The notes under the pieces are model-generated. The model was not told the origin of the DNA. It was given only the letters and a program-made list of their open reading frames with translations, and did not search any database. A DNA stretch of 64,000 nucleotides from Calliphora vicina (Eukaryota > Arthropoda > Insecta > Diptera > Calliphoridae), in assembly GCF_958450345.1 (NCBI RefSeq), contig NC_088782.1, positions 108,282,358-108,346,357 on the forward strand. The letters are read 5' to 3'. The translations under genes and the position numbers were made by a program. Positions 1 to 12,310 of this stretch are shown piece after piece (positions within the stretch are counted from its first letter, which is position 1; each line of letters begins with the position of its first letter).

Positions 1-166
1 AAATTGATAATTTCTAAGACTGAAATAACAAACTAGTGGCTACAACCATAAAATGGTTTCAAAAGATGGACCATTTCAAATATTGAAATAACGAAATATT
101 ATACTTTGCTCCCGGGTAACAAAGCATAATTAGACAAGGACTAAATTCTTACTTCCTACTAATACC

Positions 167-600
167 GTAGTTAGCCGACCGATAGCCCAAGCATTTATCT
201 TGTCGGATTGTACTTATTAGCTAAAAAGTCAATAAGTTGTAGTTTGCCGACGAGAGCTGAAGAATTTATCTTCTCGAATTGCAGCCATAGACTATATTTT
301 CGAATAATTAGTCGTTAGCCGACCGAGAACCAAAGCACTTACCTCTCTTAGTATAATTAGCTAATTTAGCAATAAGTTGTATTTAGCCGACAAGAGCTGA
401 AGAATTTATCTCCTCGGATTACATCCATTACCCATAATTTGTCATTAGCCGACCCAGATCCGAAGCATTTATCTTGTCGGATTATACTCAGTAGCTAGTC
501 CTAACTTATAGAGCCAACGAACCCATCACACTGGATTGTATCCGTTGTATTTACTTTATAATAAGTCATTAGCCGACCAAGAGCCGAAGCGTTTATCTTG
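167..600. repeat. Diverged minisatellite, about 70-bp unit
   Basis: A unit centred on TTAGCCGACCgagagccgaa followed by a TTATCTTGTCGGATT-like end recurs at about 171, 243, 315, 383, 445 and 569. Spacing is mostly 62-72 bp, with a final double step. Copies differ by many substitutions, so the array is old. It runs directly into the mariner relic that starts near 603, which truncates the last unit. Bases 1-166 hold nothing I recognise. Confidence 0.7.
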
Positions 601-602
601 TC

Positions 603-1392
603 TCTTGGTATTGCAACATGTGGCCGAGTGTTGTCATGATGAAGTATTACCGTTTCATATCTGGCCGCATATTCTTGGCCCTTTTCTGCCAGTGCTGGCT
701 TCAAACGAATCAGTTGCATGCGGTATAGGTTTCCAGTGATGATATGGTCAGATTTCAGCAGATCATAATAGATAGCACCCATATGCTCCCAAAAAATACA
801 GAGAATTACCTTATCGCCATGGATATTTGGCTGTGGTGTCGATTCGGCTGGTTGGTCAGGTTTCACATACAATCTCTTAAGCTTCGGGTTATCGTAAGGG
901 ATCCATTTTTCATCGTAAGTAATGATTTTCTTTTATAGCGTATAAGTATCATTTCGTACATGCAAAATCGTTTTTCAAAGTCTCTCGGCTTCAATTGGTA
1001 TGGTATTGAATTTGCCTGCTTTTGGATGAATCCTGCTACTTACAGACGTTTTAGATTGAGTAGCTCCCAATGATTTTGCAAGCTCTTATGGAGTTCTACA
1101 ATAATCTTAATGGAGTAATGCATCTAATTATTGGTCCTCAAACTTTATCGGCTGGCATTGACGTTATTTTTCTACCACATCTGGTCCACATAAACCATCT
1201 CTCGCTCAAAGAAGTAAAGTAAAATGTTTCGCATATGACGCTTTGTTGGCACAAAATTCGAAATTTTCGAAGCAAAAAAAACTTTGTTGTTTAAGCTATA
1301 AGTGATAATAAATGACAGATATGTACCCTTCAAATTGACATATAAGTTAATAAAAACAAAAACCGCGTTCAAAAGATTTATAAGACTTCTAT
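603..1392 (-). pseudogene. Mariner-family transposase relic (copy M1)
   Basis: Read on the minus strand this encodes a broken mariner (Tc1/mariner, DD34D) transposase. An open stretch at 872-501 contains the diagnostic series VKPDQPAEST, PNIHGDKVILCIFWEH, a YDLLKS...ITGNLYR block and HHDNTRPHVA, where the D of HDN is the second catalytic aspartate. The N-terminal half lies at higher coordinates (about 900-1390) and is interrupted by stops and frameshifts. The same segments recur in the copies at 14.4, 31-33 and 51.6 kb. No intact terminal inverted repeat is visible on either side, and the left side breaks into the minisatellite. It is an inactive fossil. Confidence 0.85.
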
Positions 1393-2431
1393 CAGCCGCG
1401 CACCAAATGTGGCTAAAAATCCTAAAATTCCCAGATTTTGTTAATTATTCTTTGTATTTCCTTAATTTGAATAATTAAAGTTACGTACTCATGGTCAGCT
1501 GCATAATGTAAAATTTCTTATTACATTTGTCCAGTAAACAACTGAAATAACATGCATTCATCTTACAGAACATATTGCACTATACTCAGCAATTTAAATG
1601 CGACATGTTCAGCAAATATAGCTTTGTCATGTCGTTTCAAACATATTCCGAGTGCACTGCATGACTTGACAATGTCTGGTGTGACAGTTGCTGTCATGTT
1701 ATTCTACAAATCAGCATTTGCAGAAGAGTACACTTTCTTTTAATATAATTTAGGCAATTACAAATTGTCTTTAATATTTTAAATAACCGTTCCCACAACA
1801 AGTCGATCTTCGCTGCGGAAATATCCGAGTCTCAGTGGTCCAAAGATCATCAACAGCTGTATCAATCGTAAGTTTTATAGCCAGGAAAAAACTTTAGGTT
1901 GCAGCAGACCTATTAAAATAACAACATTAAAGAACATAGTCTGATAATTGCCAATAAATTGTCATGAAATCCAGTTATTCATTTGCAAGTATTCAGCGTA
2001 TTATATGTTATATAAGTACATATTATAGACATTTCTACACAGAGAAAACAGATTCGTAATATCAACCGAATTTGTCTTTCGAAGTACGAACCTTCACGTG
2101 TTCATCCCAATCTTAATTTTTCGATATTACAAATCCTGATTTTCTGGAAAAACTGTGGATAATTCTGGGATTTTTTTTTATTTTGGTAAGATTTTTAAAG
2201 CTCCCGGGATTTAAATTTAGTATACAGCTATAAAGAAACCGTGACTCGATTAGGAAAAAAACAGTTCAAACGTAGTGAGGAGTCATTACTTGTTAATGAG
2301 AACTTTTATCAGATTTGACATAAAAATGTAAAGAACCATGACTCTTTATATTTAAACTTTTGAAATTTCCATTCTTTTGAGTCTTTAATTTTCTTTGAAA
2401 TTTCAAGTTTTCTAACAGCTTTTTAATGTAG
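1393..2431. other. Unassigned sequence, probably intron
   Basis: AT-rich sequence with homopolymer runs. I see no gene, RNA or transposon signature. Because the exon at 2809 has an acceptor-like start, this stretch is most likely the end of an intron whose upstream exon lies outside the window. Confidence 0.4.
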
Positions 2432-2808
2432 AATTTATTATTATTTTTTAATTTCATCATTATTTAAATTTCATTTATAATTTTTACAATTCTTTTTTTT
2501 CATTTCGTTTCATTATTTTTGTATAATCAATGTAATTGCACCAAAAAAAACAAAAACAATATAAATTTTGGCTTATGTAAACCTGTATGTTGTATGTGTT
2601 TAAAAAAAAACTTATAAAATGTTGTGGCTTGTTGTAAATGCTTTTTTTTAATTAAAAAAAATAAAACCATTTTTTTTTTAAAACATAACATCATTACCAC
2701 AAAAACAATAAAAAAAAAACATAATCATCAATAACATCAAACTGCCATTGAATGAAAATAATATTGAAAAAAAAAACACTCTGATTAAAATTCATAACGA
2801 AACCAAAG
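2432..2808 (+). promoter_or_regulatory. Long AG-free 3' splice region before the 2809 exon
   Basis: From 2432 to 2806 there is no AG dinucleotide. The first AG is at 2807-2808, immediately before an open frame that continues for 1.2 kb. A pyrimidine-rich block (about 2455-2525) lies nearly 300 nt upstream of that AG and is followed by an A/C-rich spacer. The same layout precedes the exons at 13234, 19366 and 24846. It suggests a distant branch point with scanning to the first AG. An alternative reading is that 2700-2830 is a 5' UTR and translation starts at the ATG at 2831. Confidence 0.5.
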
Positions 2809-4055
2809 TGTTTTATCATATCAACCTCATATGCCACAAGTGTTATCAGCCAATACGGTATTGCCCGATACACTTAAGGTGCCCATTATAAGCAATATGT
2901 TGCTGCCGGCTATGGCCGGGCAGTGTAAGGATAATGCCAACATTAAAGCAACACCCATTATGATACAAACACCAGCAACAACAACAGCTACAGCTACAAC
3001 ACCCATACAAACGCCCACACTTACAAAACATTTAAATGCCACAGCAGTAACATGTAGTAATGGTAGTAGTAACAACAATAATAATGCAAATAATACTGTA
3101 ACACACAATATAATAAATAGCACTACAGCAACAGCAACAGCTACAACTACCACTGATACAGCACACACGATTGTTACAATACCCACAATTGCTACAACAT
3201 TAGTTACCACACCCACATTAAGTGTACGTTGCACACAGGTACCCAAATCACCACCCCGCTGGCCATTGAGACCCGGTGTTATGGTGCATGTCAGCAGTGA
3301 TACTAAAGAAAATTTAGCCGTTAATCGCATGACTTTAAAACCGACTGCAACACTGGCTAATTTGACAGCCTCGACAGTAAATGACAGCATAGTGTCTTCA
3401 TCAACACTTAATAATAGTGCGGCCACCAATACCACACAGACAACATTACTCAATGTCACCCGACAATCCTCCTTGACTCTGGGACGCATTGGTAGACAAG
3501 CTAGAGTACAACAACCAAATGACCAGCAAGATTTACCACTTAAGGTGGAGGCTAATGAGCACAACAGCAGACAACAGCAATTATCATTATGTCAAACTTT
3601 ACCTTTAAGAGGTAAACAAGCAAAACTAACAATACCCGCCCCAACACATTTGACAGTTACAAGTAGTGGTGTGCAACAAATAAATTTAAACACCTCTACA
3701 GATAGGCCGGCCGAGGAAGTGAATGCTATGGAATTGGCAGCCGCCAACAGTGTTAATAATGAAGCGGAAATTGTTTCCGAAGATGTGGAAAGAAATCTAG
3801 AAAATCCCTGTGCCGTAACGGAAGCTTCACATTTGCAGGTTAAGCTATCGAATTTCAAAAAGGTGGAATTGTTTTTCACCAATATATTCTTTAAGAGAGC
3901 TACGAAGTCCGATGGCTGTCGCGACAGTCAACGAAGTCATGTAGGCCTATTGGGCGGGAAATTTTGGAAACGTTCAGAGGCCTCGACGCAACACTCTGGC
4001 AAATCGCCCTTTAGCACAGAACATCGTTTGAAAGGCATACGCAGCAGTGGCAGTG
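2809..4055 (+). CDS. Exon 1 in window of a large tyrosine-motif scaffold-like protein (partial)
   Basis: The open frame is closed upstream by TAA at 2795-2797 and runs to a donor G|GTAATA at 4056. Exon phase (one base carried over) matches the next exon. The protein is Thr/Asn/Ala-rich, with TTTATATT- and NNNNN-like tracts, and then becomes more ordinary and basic near the end (KKVELFFTNIFFKR, GLLGGKFWKRSE, HRLKGIRSSGSG). No signal peptide or membrane span is evident. I place the start at 2809 because AG 2807-2808 ends a 375-nt AG-free zone. The in-frame ATG at 2831 is the alternative if this is the first coding exon. If the donor at 4056 is not used, the frame ends at 4064-4066. I cannot name the orthologue. 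The antisense open frame at 3564-2827 is a shadow of the low-complexity codons. Confidence 0.75.
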
Positions 4056-4177
4056 GTAATAATTAATTTTTATTTTATTAGAATTTTCTTTTCATTTTGG
4101 CTTTAATTTCATAACTTTATAATTTGCTTTGATTTTTTCATTTCATTTTTGTTTTAATTTTAAACACACTTACATAG
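4056..4177 (+). other. Short intron (122 bp)
   Basis: Donor GTAATA follows the exon ending at 4055. The acceptor TACATAG ends at 4177 after about 90 nt of T-rich sequence with no AG. A second AG at 4206-4207 is in the same phase and would shorten the protein by ten residues. The first is preferred because it is the first AG after the pyrimidine tract. Confidence 0.65.
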
Positions 4178-4726
4178 TTACCTATAAAAAATGTGCTAAA
4201 ACAACAGACTCAAGCTCAAGTAGTTCAAATACAATCACAACCACCTCTGCAACAAACACATGTAGTAGTTCTGTAAACAACAACAACAACACTGAAACCG
4301 ATATGTTCAATAATACAGGACTGACAACAACCACAGCACAGGCTCAACAGCAAACACCAACAACAATCACACTACAAACACCACAACAACAGCAACAACA
4401 ACAACACCCATTACCAGTATCAATGACCTCAATGTCGCCTTCCTTAAATATCAATCACCCTCCGCGAGCAGAAACAGGCGAACGCCTTGTCGCCGCCACA
4501 ATCACACACAGCGACAGATCCGTAACAACGGTTATACAATCTATACCATCGACTATAGTGTCGAGCCGAGAGGTAACACGAAATCCCAGCCAACGTTCCC
4601 TGCTCAGGGGCATACTGAAAGCACCAACACCACCGCCCAGACCGCCACCAATCATGCGAACGGCTGTTGCGCCCCTGCAGCGATCAAACAGTCATGTGAA
4701 CTCTCTGAGAAACGAACAAGTTCAAA
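4178..4726 (+). CDS. Exon 2: poly-Ser/Gln and proline-rich segment
   Basis: The exon is open from acceptor TACATAG| to a strong donor CAAA|GTAAGA at 4727. It begins in phase 2 and ends carrying one base, matching both neighbours. The peptide has Ser and Thr runs, a Gln tract (about 4384-4410), then a less repetitive part with REVTRNPSQRSLLRGILK followed by KAPTPPPRPPPIMR (about 4618-4659), a good class of SH3/WW ligand. It ends with RSNSHVNSLRNEQVQ. RSNSHV resembles a basophilic kinase or 14-3-3 site (inference). The prolines suggest binding to an SH3 adaptor. Confidence 0.8.
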
Positions 4727-4944
4727 GTAAGATTTTTGGTTTTTAATTTGATTTTTTGTTTCACTTCAGTTTCAGTTTCCCGTAAAGTTTTAGTTTTCAT
4801 CATCATTCATGAAATCATTATATGCAAAACTATTAATAGAAAATATTGATAGAATTCTCATTTAGTTAAAAGTTAGTTCTTGAGATTGAAGATGTGTAAA
4901 GTTCAAAGGTGAAACGAGCAGTAGTAGTAGAAAGATGCTGTTAT

Positions 4945-7080
4945 TAGCAAAAGCTTGTAAAACGCTTCACAAAAAATCCTATACAAGCTCAATACAACCA
5001 GATAATTTGGTTGTGATTAAAAAAAAGTCGAAAAGACTTTTCAACATGTTTTCAAACCTATAAAGCTTGTCAGGCATCAAAAAGCTCAACAAAAAATCAT
5101 ACAATAGCTCAATACAACCACATAATTTAGCTACGATTAAGAAAACCACCGAAAAGTCTTTTCAAACTTGTAAAGAATTCAAACAATATGTTGTTATTAG
5201 CAAAAGCTTGTCAGGCATCAAAAAGCTCCTCAAAAACTCATACAAAATCTCAATACATAGAACATTTTAAAAAGCTTCCCTGAACTTTATGAGAAAACTT
5301 CTAATAAAAAGCTCTGTTAATAAGGGGAAATATTAAAAGGGAAAAGCTTATTAAAAACATAAACTTATGCAAAAAATATTATAGAACATCTATTAATTGA
5401 AAAGATTTCTTTGCTTAAGAAAAAAAGCTTGTCAGCCATAAAAAATCTTCAGAAAATATCCTACGAAAGCTCAGTACAAAAAGGTAACTTGATTGTAATT
5501 GAAAAAGCTGACTAAAAAGCTGTTTATATTTAAAAAGCTTCCTTGAACTTTATGAGAAAACTGCTAATAAAAAGCTCTGTTAATTAGAGGAAATATTAAA
5601 AGTGCAAATCTTATTAAAAATATAAACTTATGCAAAAACTATATTAGAACTTCTTTTAATTGAAAAGATTTTTTTGCTTAAGAGAAAAAAGCTTGTCTGC
5701 CATTAACAAGTTTAAAAAATATCCTACAAATGCTCTATACAAAAAGATTATTTGATTGTAATTGAAAATCTCCTAGAACTTTATGACAACACTTTTAATA
5801 AAAAGCTCTATGAATAAAGAAAATGTTAAAAGTGCAAATCTTATTAAAATCATAAATGTATGTAAAAATTATTATAGACCATCTTTTAAATGAAAAGATT
5901 TCTTAGCATAAGCAAAATAAGCTTGTCTGTCATCAAAAAGCTTCACAAAATATCCTATAAAAGCTCAATATAACCAAGTAATTTGGTTGTAATTGAAAAA
6001 GCTGACTAAAAAGTTGTTCGTATTTAAAAAGCTTCCCTGAACTTTATGAGAAAGCTGCTAATAAAAAGCTCTGTGAATAAGAGAAAATGTAAAAAAAAAA
6101 TTAATTCAAATTCTTTTAATTGAAAATAATTCTTTCCTTAAATTAATTAAATCTTTTTATTGAAATTGCATACGGTTTAGTTGAAGATGTAAAGTTTTGT
6201 AAAGCTTTGTACATTTAGCTAAACTTTCTGGAAAGTTATACAGTTACGCTAAGTTTTTAAAAACTTCAAATATAAAGCTTTTTTATAATTGTTAAGATAA
6301 GACCTATAAAAGCTTGAAAGTTTAATTAATCTTTCAAATGTATTATAAACATCTCAAGGTCATTGCTATCAAAATATAAATACATTTAGAACATTCTAAA
6401 ATTAATACTTATTAGTAGTAAAAGCTTTCCCTTTTATTGATTAAATATCTCTACCTATAAATTCTAGACTCTAGCCTAGAAATAATGGTTTAGTTGATTA
6501 ATAAAGACAACTGACAGAAATCTAGAGCAAAGCTTTAATTACAAATAAGGTTGGTATAACAATGCTTTTTGGAGAAATAAAAAAACATCATATATTTAAG
6601 TCATTAATAAACATTAATCATAAATAATCATGTTTAAAATTATTAAGTTCATATTTAAAAGTTCTAAAAGCTTTCATTTAGTACTTAGCTAAAACGATTT
6701 TAAAAGCTTTTATGAAAAAAGTGTAAATTTAAATGCTTAGTTTTTTATTAAATTTTTATTTTAACATAAAAACTGGTTTGCCAAAAGCTTTTTTTCTTCA
6801 ACGAGTTTCTAGTAGCTTTTTACATGTAAAAAGAAAATAGATTTATAAATATTTTGATGTTTAAACATTTTAAGGAGTAAAAATTAAGCTTAGTATAGCC
6901 CAGGTATTAATGTATATTTTGTACCAAAAAAGCTTTTACCCATATAACTTAAAAGCTTTTCTTAACTGCTCGCTTCAATAAAGCTTTTGATGTTCTCTTT
7001 CTATTTTTATAAACTTTTAATAAGAGCTTTTCTAAATAAACTTCATTTGAGCTTTCATATTTTCCCATTTAGCTTTACAC
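4945..7080. repeat. AAGCTT-dense intron tract with diverged tandem units (intron 2)
   Basis: Just downstream of the donor at 4727, AAGCTT, AAAGCTTT and AAAAGCTC occur every few tens of bases for 2 kb. The first half contains recognisable tandem copies starting with AAAAGCTTGTCAGGCATCAA or close variants near 4947, 5067, 5205, 5426, 5686 and 5915. Later copies are spaced about 240-260 bp and end in a shared GAACTTTATGAGAAAACT block. The second half keeps the motif without clear units. A similar tract opens intron 4 (21430-24330). Confidence 0.7.
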
Positions 7081-8885
7081 ATTTTCCCCCTCAATATTAA
7101 TTGTTAATAATTCAAAATTTGTATTATATATTTTTTTTGCCTTTAAACCGTTTAAGTGTTATTTTTGTGATTGTTGTTTAATTTATGCAAAAATTTATTG
7201 TTAAAATGTTTTCCTTAATAATTGTTGTAATTTCTTTGTGTAAGTAATACTGAATTCTTCATCGTGTGAAGTACTTATTTAATTATCAAATATAACGATA
7301 GAATATTTATTAAATAAATAATGAAAACAAAAACTACAACAACAGAAACAAGTAAGCACATCATTAAAAACTAAATCAATTTATTTTTTTTAACAATTTA
7401 ATTTAATTTTCCAAACATAATATAACAAAAAGCGTCCTCTTAATTTTGCTTTAAAGTGTTTTAAAAATTGTCTTTAAGTTGTTTTTGCCTTTGAAAAAAT
7501 ACTATATGTTATGCTTAAATATTGTTTTACTCAATCAAAGCGTTTGAAATTGGTTAAATTTTTACATAACTAAAAAAAGCCTGTTTTTATTTGAACAACA
7601 ATTTTTAATAAACTAAACCAAAACTGAAATATTTAACACAAAAATATAATTACTCTTTTTATAAACAAATTTTGTCAAACATTTGAAATAAGTTTTCAGT
7701 ACATTTTATTTTTAGTACTAAATTGCAATAATTATTGAAGTACTATTTTTTAATTTATTACATCTCGAATTTAACATTAACTGTTAGAAGGATAGAAATT
7801 GTTTTTAGATTAAATTTTGGCTTTAAATCAGTGCCTGGCAAACTCATACGCTGTAAGATTGTACACCTATAGAAGAAATATAGTTGTTCAACATGTTTGC
7901 AATGTTTTTGAGGCAACCATAAAATGGTAAAGTTACCATTTACCTGATTATCGCAATAATATATATGAATATGTTTGTAGAAAAAAAAATATATGTTTAT
8001 GGCACTCATGTTCCTGATGAATCATTATATATTGTTCTCAGATTATGATAACCATAAGATAAGTGCAACACAATGTGTTAATTCTACATCATCAAAATTG
8101 TTGTCGAAAACATATTTAATACAATCATATATGTGATTGCTACAATCATGTTAATCGTAAGTTTAACATATTATGGATACCGCAATCATATAAATAATTA
8201 CAATGACCACAATATTGTTACTTATTCAACTATATTTTTTATCTGCGTGTATTTGTATGGCTCAGTATTTCTGAGCAAAAGCAAACTCTAATTGTTCATT
8301 GCATATTACTGTCAGTAAGATCCTATCAACAAAAGAGGACATAGACTCGTCGAAGGCTAGCTCAAAGTTGGTAATGGTTCTTTTTTGGAACTAGCCTAAA
8401 TAAAAGGTGCCATTTGATCAAAAATCTACCATCAAGTCGCAAACATTTTAAATATTTTCTATGTAAATTGTATAAAACTGAGAACTCAACATCTTCCCGT
8501 TACACCTAACATCTTAATTTCGAATGCTGTGAAATTTCGCTTTTTAATTTAAAGATTAATGACATTTTTGTTTAAAAAATTAATTCTTAATGCTTCTGAA
8601 GTCATTTATTTTTGAAAAGCTTGATGCTTCTAAAGTGATGTACAATCTAAAAGATTACATAAAGCTGAACCGCAATTGGAGAAGCCATAGAGATAGTCGT
8701 TCCGTTCAGTTCATAAACGATTTTTTAAATTGTGGCTCACTGAACTATGTCTACAATCCAATCATTCGATTGGCAATAAATTTAATTGGTATATCGAATC
8801 AGTTACTGTATCTTCGAAATAATTGGAATTTTTTTTTATGTGATGAAAAAGTATTTCATAAATTGTGAGTTTGTAAGGTACGTCC
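7081..8885. other. Intron 2, nothing recognised
   Basis: Ordinary AT-rich intron sequence. Small open frames at 8009-7758 (minus) and 8590-8868 (plus) show no domain, codon bias or conserved motif, and I do not treat them as genes. Confidence 0.4.
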
Positions 8886-9593
8886 ATAAAGGGTCTTCCA
8901 ATAGGGACTTCCGAATTGTGACAGTTGATAGCGGCCATATTGTTGAAGCTACATCCGTGGAATTTACTGGGATTTATTCAGTTTGATTTGCCAAATCACC
9001 ATGGACGGATATAGCGTTCAATAACATTTACAAATGATAAAATTGTCCAAATGGGTGTTCTGTTCGAGAAACGTTCCATGTGCTTCGCCTATTTTACGAT
9101 GAGGGCTATATCTGGGTGATTGCGTACATCAAAAAATAAAATTGACGAATTTCGGACGATACCAACCCATATGAGATTCAATGTATACCGACACTGTTTG
9201 TTGGATGCTGTGGCCACCAACGACATGTAGTTTCAACTGGACGATGCTACATGTCATACAACTCAACCCACATTGGACATTCTGCACGAGGGATTTCAGA
9301 GCGCGGTCATCACACGTGGATGTGATGCGAACTGGCCACCGAGATCGTGCGATTTTTACTCCGTTGTACATTTTCTTAAATCATAGGGTTATGCAAATAA
9401 GCCATAAACCACAGCGGACCTCAAAGCCAACATAACCCATCGCATCGATCAAATTCAGCCTAATTTATGTACCAGAGTCATGGAAGCGAAGCCGCGGCGG
9501 ACATTTTCAAACGGTTAAAAAAATGTCCATTGTATCTCAGACTTTGGTTTGTTTAAATTTAAAGATAGAAACTGCTTATTGAAAGACCCTTTA
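8886..9593 (+). mobile_element. Tc1/mariner-superfamily DDE element, internally deleted, with TIRs
   Basis: Ends are inverted copies of AAAGGGTCTTCCAATA (near 8887) and TATTGAAAGACCCTTT (ending near 9592), about 16 bp with one mismatch. Between them a + strand reading gives broken transposase. It includes FQLDDATCHTTQPTLDILHE, GCDANWPPRSCDF and, after stops, DLKANITHRIDQIQPNLCTRVMEA. This is the insect DDE family whose intact members read QDGATCHTA...WPPRSCDLTPLDYFLWG. The aspartate in DDATCH is the second catalytic residue. The N-terminal DNA-binding part and the first catalytic region are mostly missing, and the frame is broken by several stops. Confidence 0.8.
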
Positions 9594-9959
9594 GGTACGA
9601 GAGCAGAAGCAATGTAGGTCACGATGTCGGGCACTGATTTAAACTAAATATTTTCTAAATACTAAAATATTTTCTCAAAAATTGTATATTAATTTCAATG
9701 TTCTAAATAATTTGAATATTTAATTTGGCTAAAAATTTTTCTATTAAATTATTTTCGTTGTGATACAAGGATCCAAATTTTGTACAAAAAAAATAATGCT
9801 GAAGTTTATACTGATAAAATACATTAAAATGTTGTACCAATTGTCTAAAATTGACATAAGGTTAGGCTCTTGAACACTTCTTGCACAAGAGTTCTTCCAA
9901 ATAGTTCTTCATAAGCCTAAAACCATGATTGGGTATATTAAGAACATAGTTTCCTTAAT

Positions 9960-11165
9960 ATAAATTCAAAATTTATTAGATATTCCAGGTTTGGTATTGA
10001 TTGCGGCATAGGTAATGTTACTGAGTTTCGTACTCTTCCTCACATGTCTTGCATATTGTATTCTCGGATAAACTCATATCAGCCACAGATATTAACCTTT
10101 AACTTATGAGGTGGTGGTAAATTTTACACCCTCTCTTCATTTTTTTAAAGTTTTATCAAAAAGGCTTGCGAAATAAAGTGCCTGCATTTTTGTTTCAAAT
10201 AACATTTTGCTTTCTTTTTTTAATTTTTTTAAATTGAAATTGTTGTATCTTATTGTTAAAAAGCAAATATTAACGAAAAAATGTTTTTTAAAATAAAATT
10301 TTTTGTAAAAATCATAAGGTGTAAAATTTACACCACATCTGTGACTATGTCAAAAATTTTCAAGTCATAAGTTAAAGGTTAACAGATTAACTAGTCTTCA
10401 AATTGTTAGCCTATTCGGATTCAGAATCTCCTTTGTTCTCCTAAGATTTGGGTTTCCCCAAAAAGGATATTGGCCATTCTGCCGACTGTTGTGTTTATTC
10501 CAAATATTCCTTCAATTCTGCCTTTAACTCTGTATATCAATGTAACACATTAAGTAGTCTTCAAAATGTTGGCCTATTCAGAATCTTCATCGTTCACTTT
10601 ATATTTGGATTTCCCCAAAGGATTTGGTCGCTCTGACGATTGTAGAATTCATTCGTTCATTGCGAACTGTTTAGTTCATCATTAAACCATGGAAGGGGTT
10701 TGCTATATTATGATTAATGCATCCATACGTTATCCTATCCTGGATAACTTGTCGGCCTTCTCGTTTTCGATAATGCCGTGATGGCTTGGGACACTAGAGT
10801 TTCGGAATTTTTCAATAGAATGATTTTATTTCATCTTTAATCTGTAAAACCTGAAATTTAATTTAATAACAATTTGACTTTTCGCATACGAGTTGGAGTT
10901 TTCTTATCAATACTCTTAACACATTTAGTACCCTTCATAATCGCCATAATCTCAACCTGAGCACAGAATTATAATTTGATGAACTGTTTACCTATATTTC
11001 GGCTTATTTCGTAGAAGCTCATTCCTATTCAGTCGCCTATTTTTTAACCGTTAGGAAGAGCTACAGATCGAATAAGGGATACATATTTATTATGGAATAA
11101 CATGCCTAACCTGGAACATATAAAGGGCTCCACTGGAAAACCCTGAGGCGTTACATAGAGGAAAC
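9960..11165 (-). pseudogene. Non-LTR retrotransposon RNase H-region relic
   Basis: On the minus strand, broken frames give CAQVEIMAIMKGTKCVKS (about 10960-10905), like the QAE.AI block of retrotransposon RNase H. Further on comes PSHHGIIENEKADKLSR (about 10790-10740), matching the PGHxGIxGNExADxLA motif that carries the last catalytic residues. Downstream on the same strand a roughly 160-bp piece containing a FGxPK-like motif is present twice (about 10390-10550 and 10550-10640). Everything is interrupted by stops. The assignment to a jockey/R1-like clade is a guess. A MITE (10096-10378) interrupts it. Confidence 0.5.
10092..10382. mobile_element. piggyBac-type MITE with TTAA target duplication
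   Basis: TTAA at 10092-10095 and at 10379-10382 flank a 283-bp element (10096-10378) with perfect 14-bp terminal inverted repeats, CCTTTAACTTATGA and TCATAAGTTAAAGG. A second inner palindrome (GGTG..TTTTACACC with GGTGTAAAATTTACACC) sits near each end. There is no coding capacity. TTAA plus CC[CT]TT-type ends are the piggyBac hallmarks. Confidence 0.9.
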
Positions 11166-11890
11166 TAGTTTTCTAACCTATATTAAAATGTTGGGTCAGC
11201 GGGTTGAAGGATTAAGAAAAATTTGGAAAATCTTATTTTTGTTCAAATCTTTGTCATTTCATTTTGCAAAATAGCTACATAAAACTGCTTATATTTTATT
11301 TGTTTTTAATTCATGAGTTATTATGATTGTTCCATTATCAATGTGTACTAAAAAATTTAAATGTTTATAAATAATATTTGGCTTTTGTTCTAAAAAATGT
11401 ATAACTAAACTAAATATTAAAAAAGTCATTAGCTTTGACTACTACAACTTTTTTACAAAATCTTGTTCAATTTCTTATTTGTGTTTTTATTAATAATTGT
11501 GTTTGCAAACTAAAATAGTTTTTTTTTATAAATGTGTTTTTCTTATAAAATTTATTTAATTTCTTACTTGGTTTCCATTGTTAAGTTTTAGTGTCGTTAA
11601 ATAAAAAGCATGATTGTTTTAACTAAGATTACTATCTATATAACAAAAAAAAAAAGAAGAAAAATAACACCAAATATATTTAAAAAAATATAAGAATTTT
11701 TAAGAAATTTTTATTTAATAAAATATTTTGTTTGTTTTAAATTAATTTTTATAATTTCTTTTAAGGGTTAAGTTTATTTGTTTAGATTTTAAATGTAAAA
11801 AGTCATTAAGTGGTTAAAAAAAATCTCACACCACAGACATTTTTTGCAGTCCATAGAGAAATACACATACAGAGGAAACTAGAAAAAAAT
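11165..11890. other. Intron 2, nothing recognised
   Basis: AT-rich, with T and A runs. No feature supported. Confidence 0.4.
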
Positions 11891-12310
11891 TACTTAAAAT
11901 TGTCACACATAGAAGTGTGTGACAATATTGCATATTGCTTGTTATTTCTAAATTTATATTCTTGATCAAAGTATATATATTCTTGATCGTTATAGATATA
12001 TAGATAGCGGAAATGATATAGCCATGTCCGTCTGTCCGTCTGTATGTTGAAATCAACTTTCCGTAGCCCCTAAATAACTTACAAACTTGATTGATGCATC
12101 AATATATTGGAAGTTCTCCCGGCTCGAGAAAATCGGCCCACAAATGTCTTAGATATAAAGAAAAAACCGGGACAACCTCGATTTTTACCCTATTTTGGAT
12201 CTATATATATCTGCATTGCTAAGTGATTAATATAGACAATATGGATATCTAATGATATTTATTTCCAAGTCCAACGATGTATATGTCAAAATCGTGAAAA
12301 TATTTTTTAA
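11890..12310 (+). repeat. Dispersed repeat family D, copy 1
   Basis: Contains GTCCGTCTGTCCGTCTG at 12027, GAGAAAATCGGCCCACAAATG, and an ordered series of phrases (CGTAGCCCC, ACCGGGACAACC, ATTTTGGATC, TAAGTGATTAATATAGACAA) that recur in reverse complement at 33980-34390. A strong hairpin (ATTGTCACAC with GTGTGACAAT) sits at its left edge, 11899-11928. It does not encode protein. The element class is unknown. Confidence 0.65.

Noticed and set aside
2827..3564. 245-codon minus-strand open frame rich in Val/Leu/Ala
   Set aside because: It is antisense to a Thr/Asn-rich exon. ACA/GCA/ACC codons read backwards give TGT/TGC/GGT, a composition shadow with no independent motif.
4206..4207. Acceptor AACAACAG ending 4207 for exon 2
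   Set aside because: It is in phase, but it lies after the first AG (4176-4177) that follows the T-rich tract. Kept as a minor alternative.
5067..5270. Small frame MSGIKKLNKKSYNSSIQPHN with internal repeats
   Set aside because: It is a translation of the AAAAGCTTGTCAGGCATCAA tandem units in the intron.
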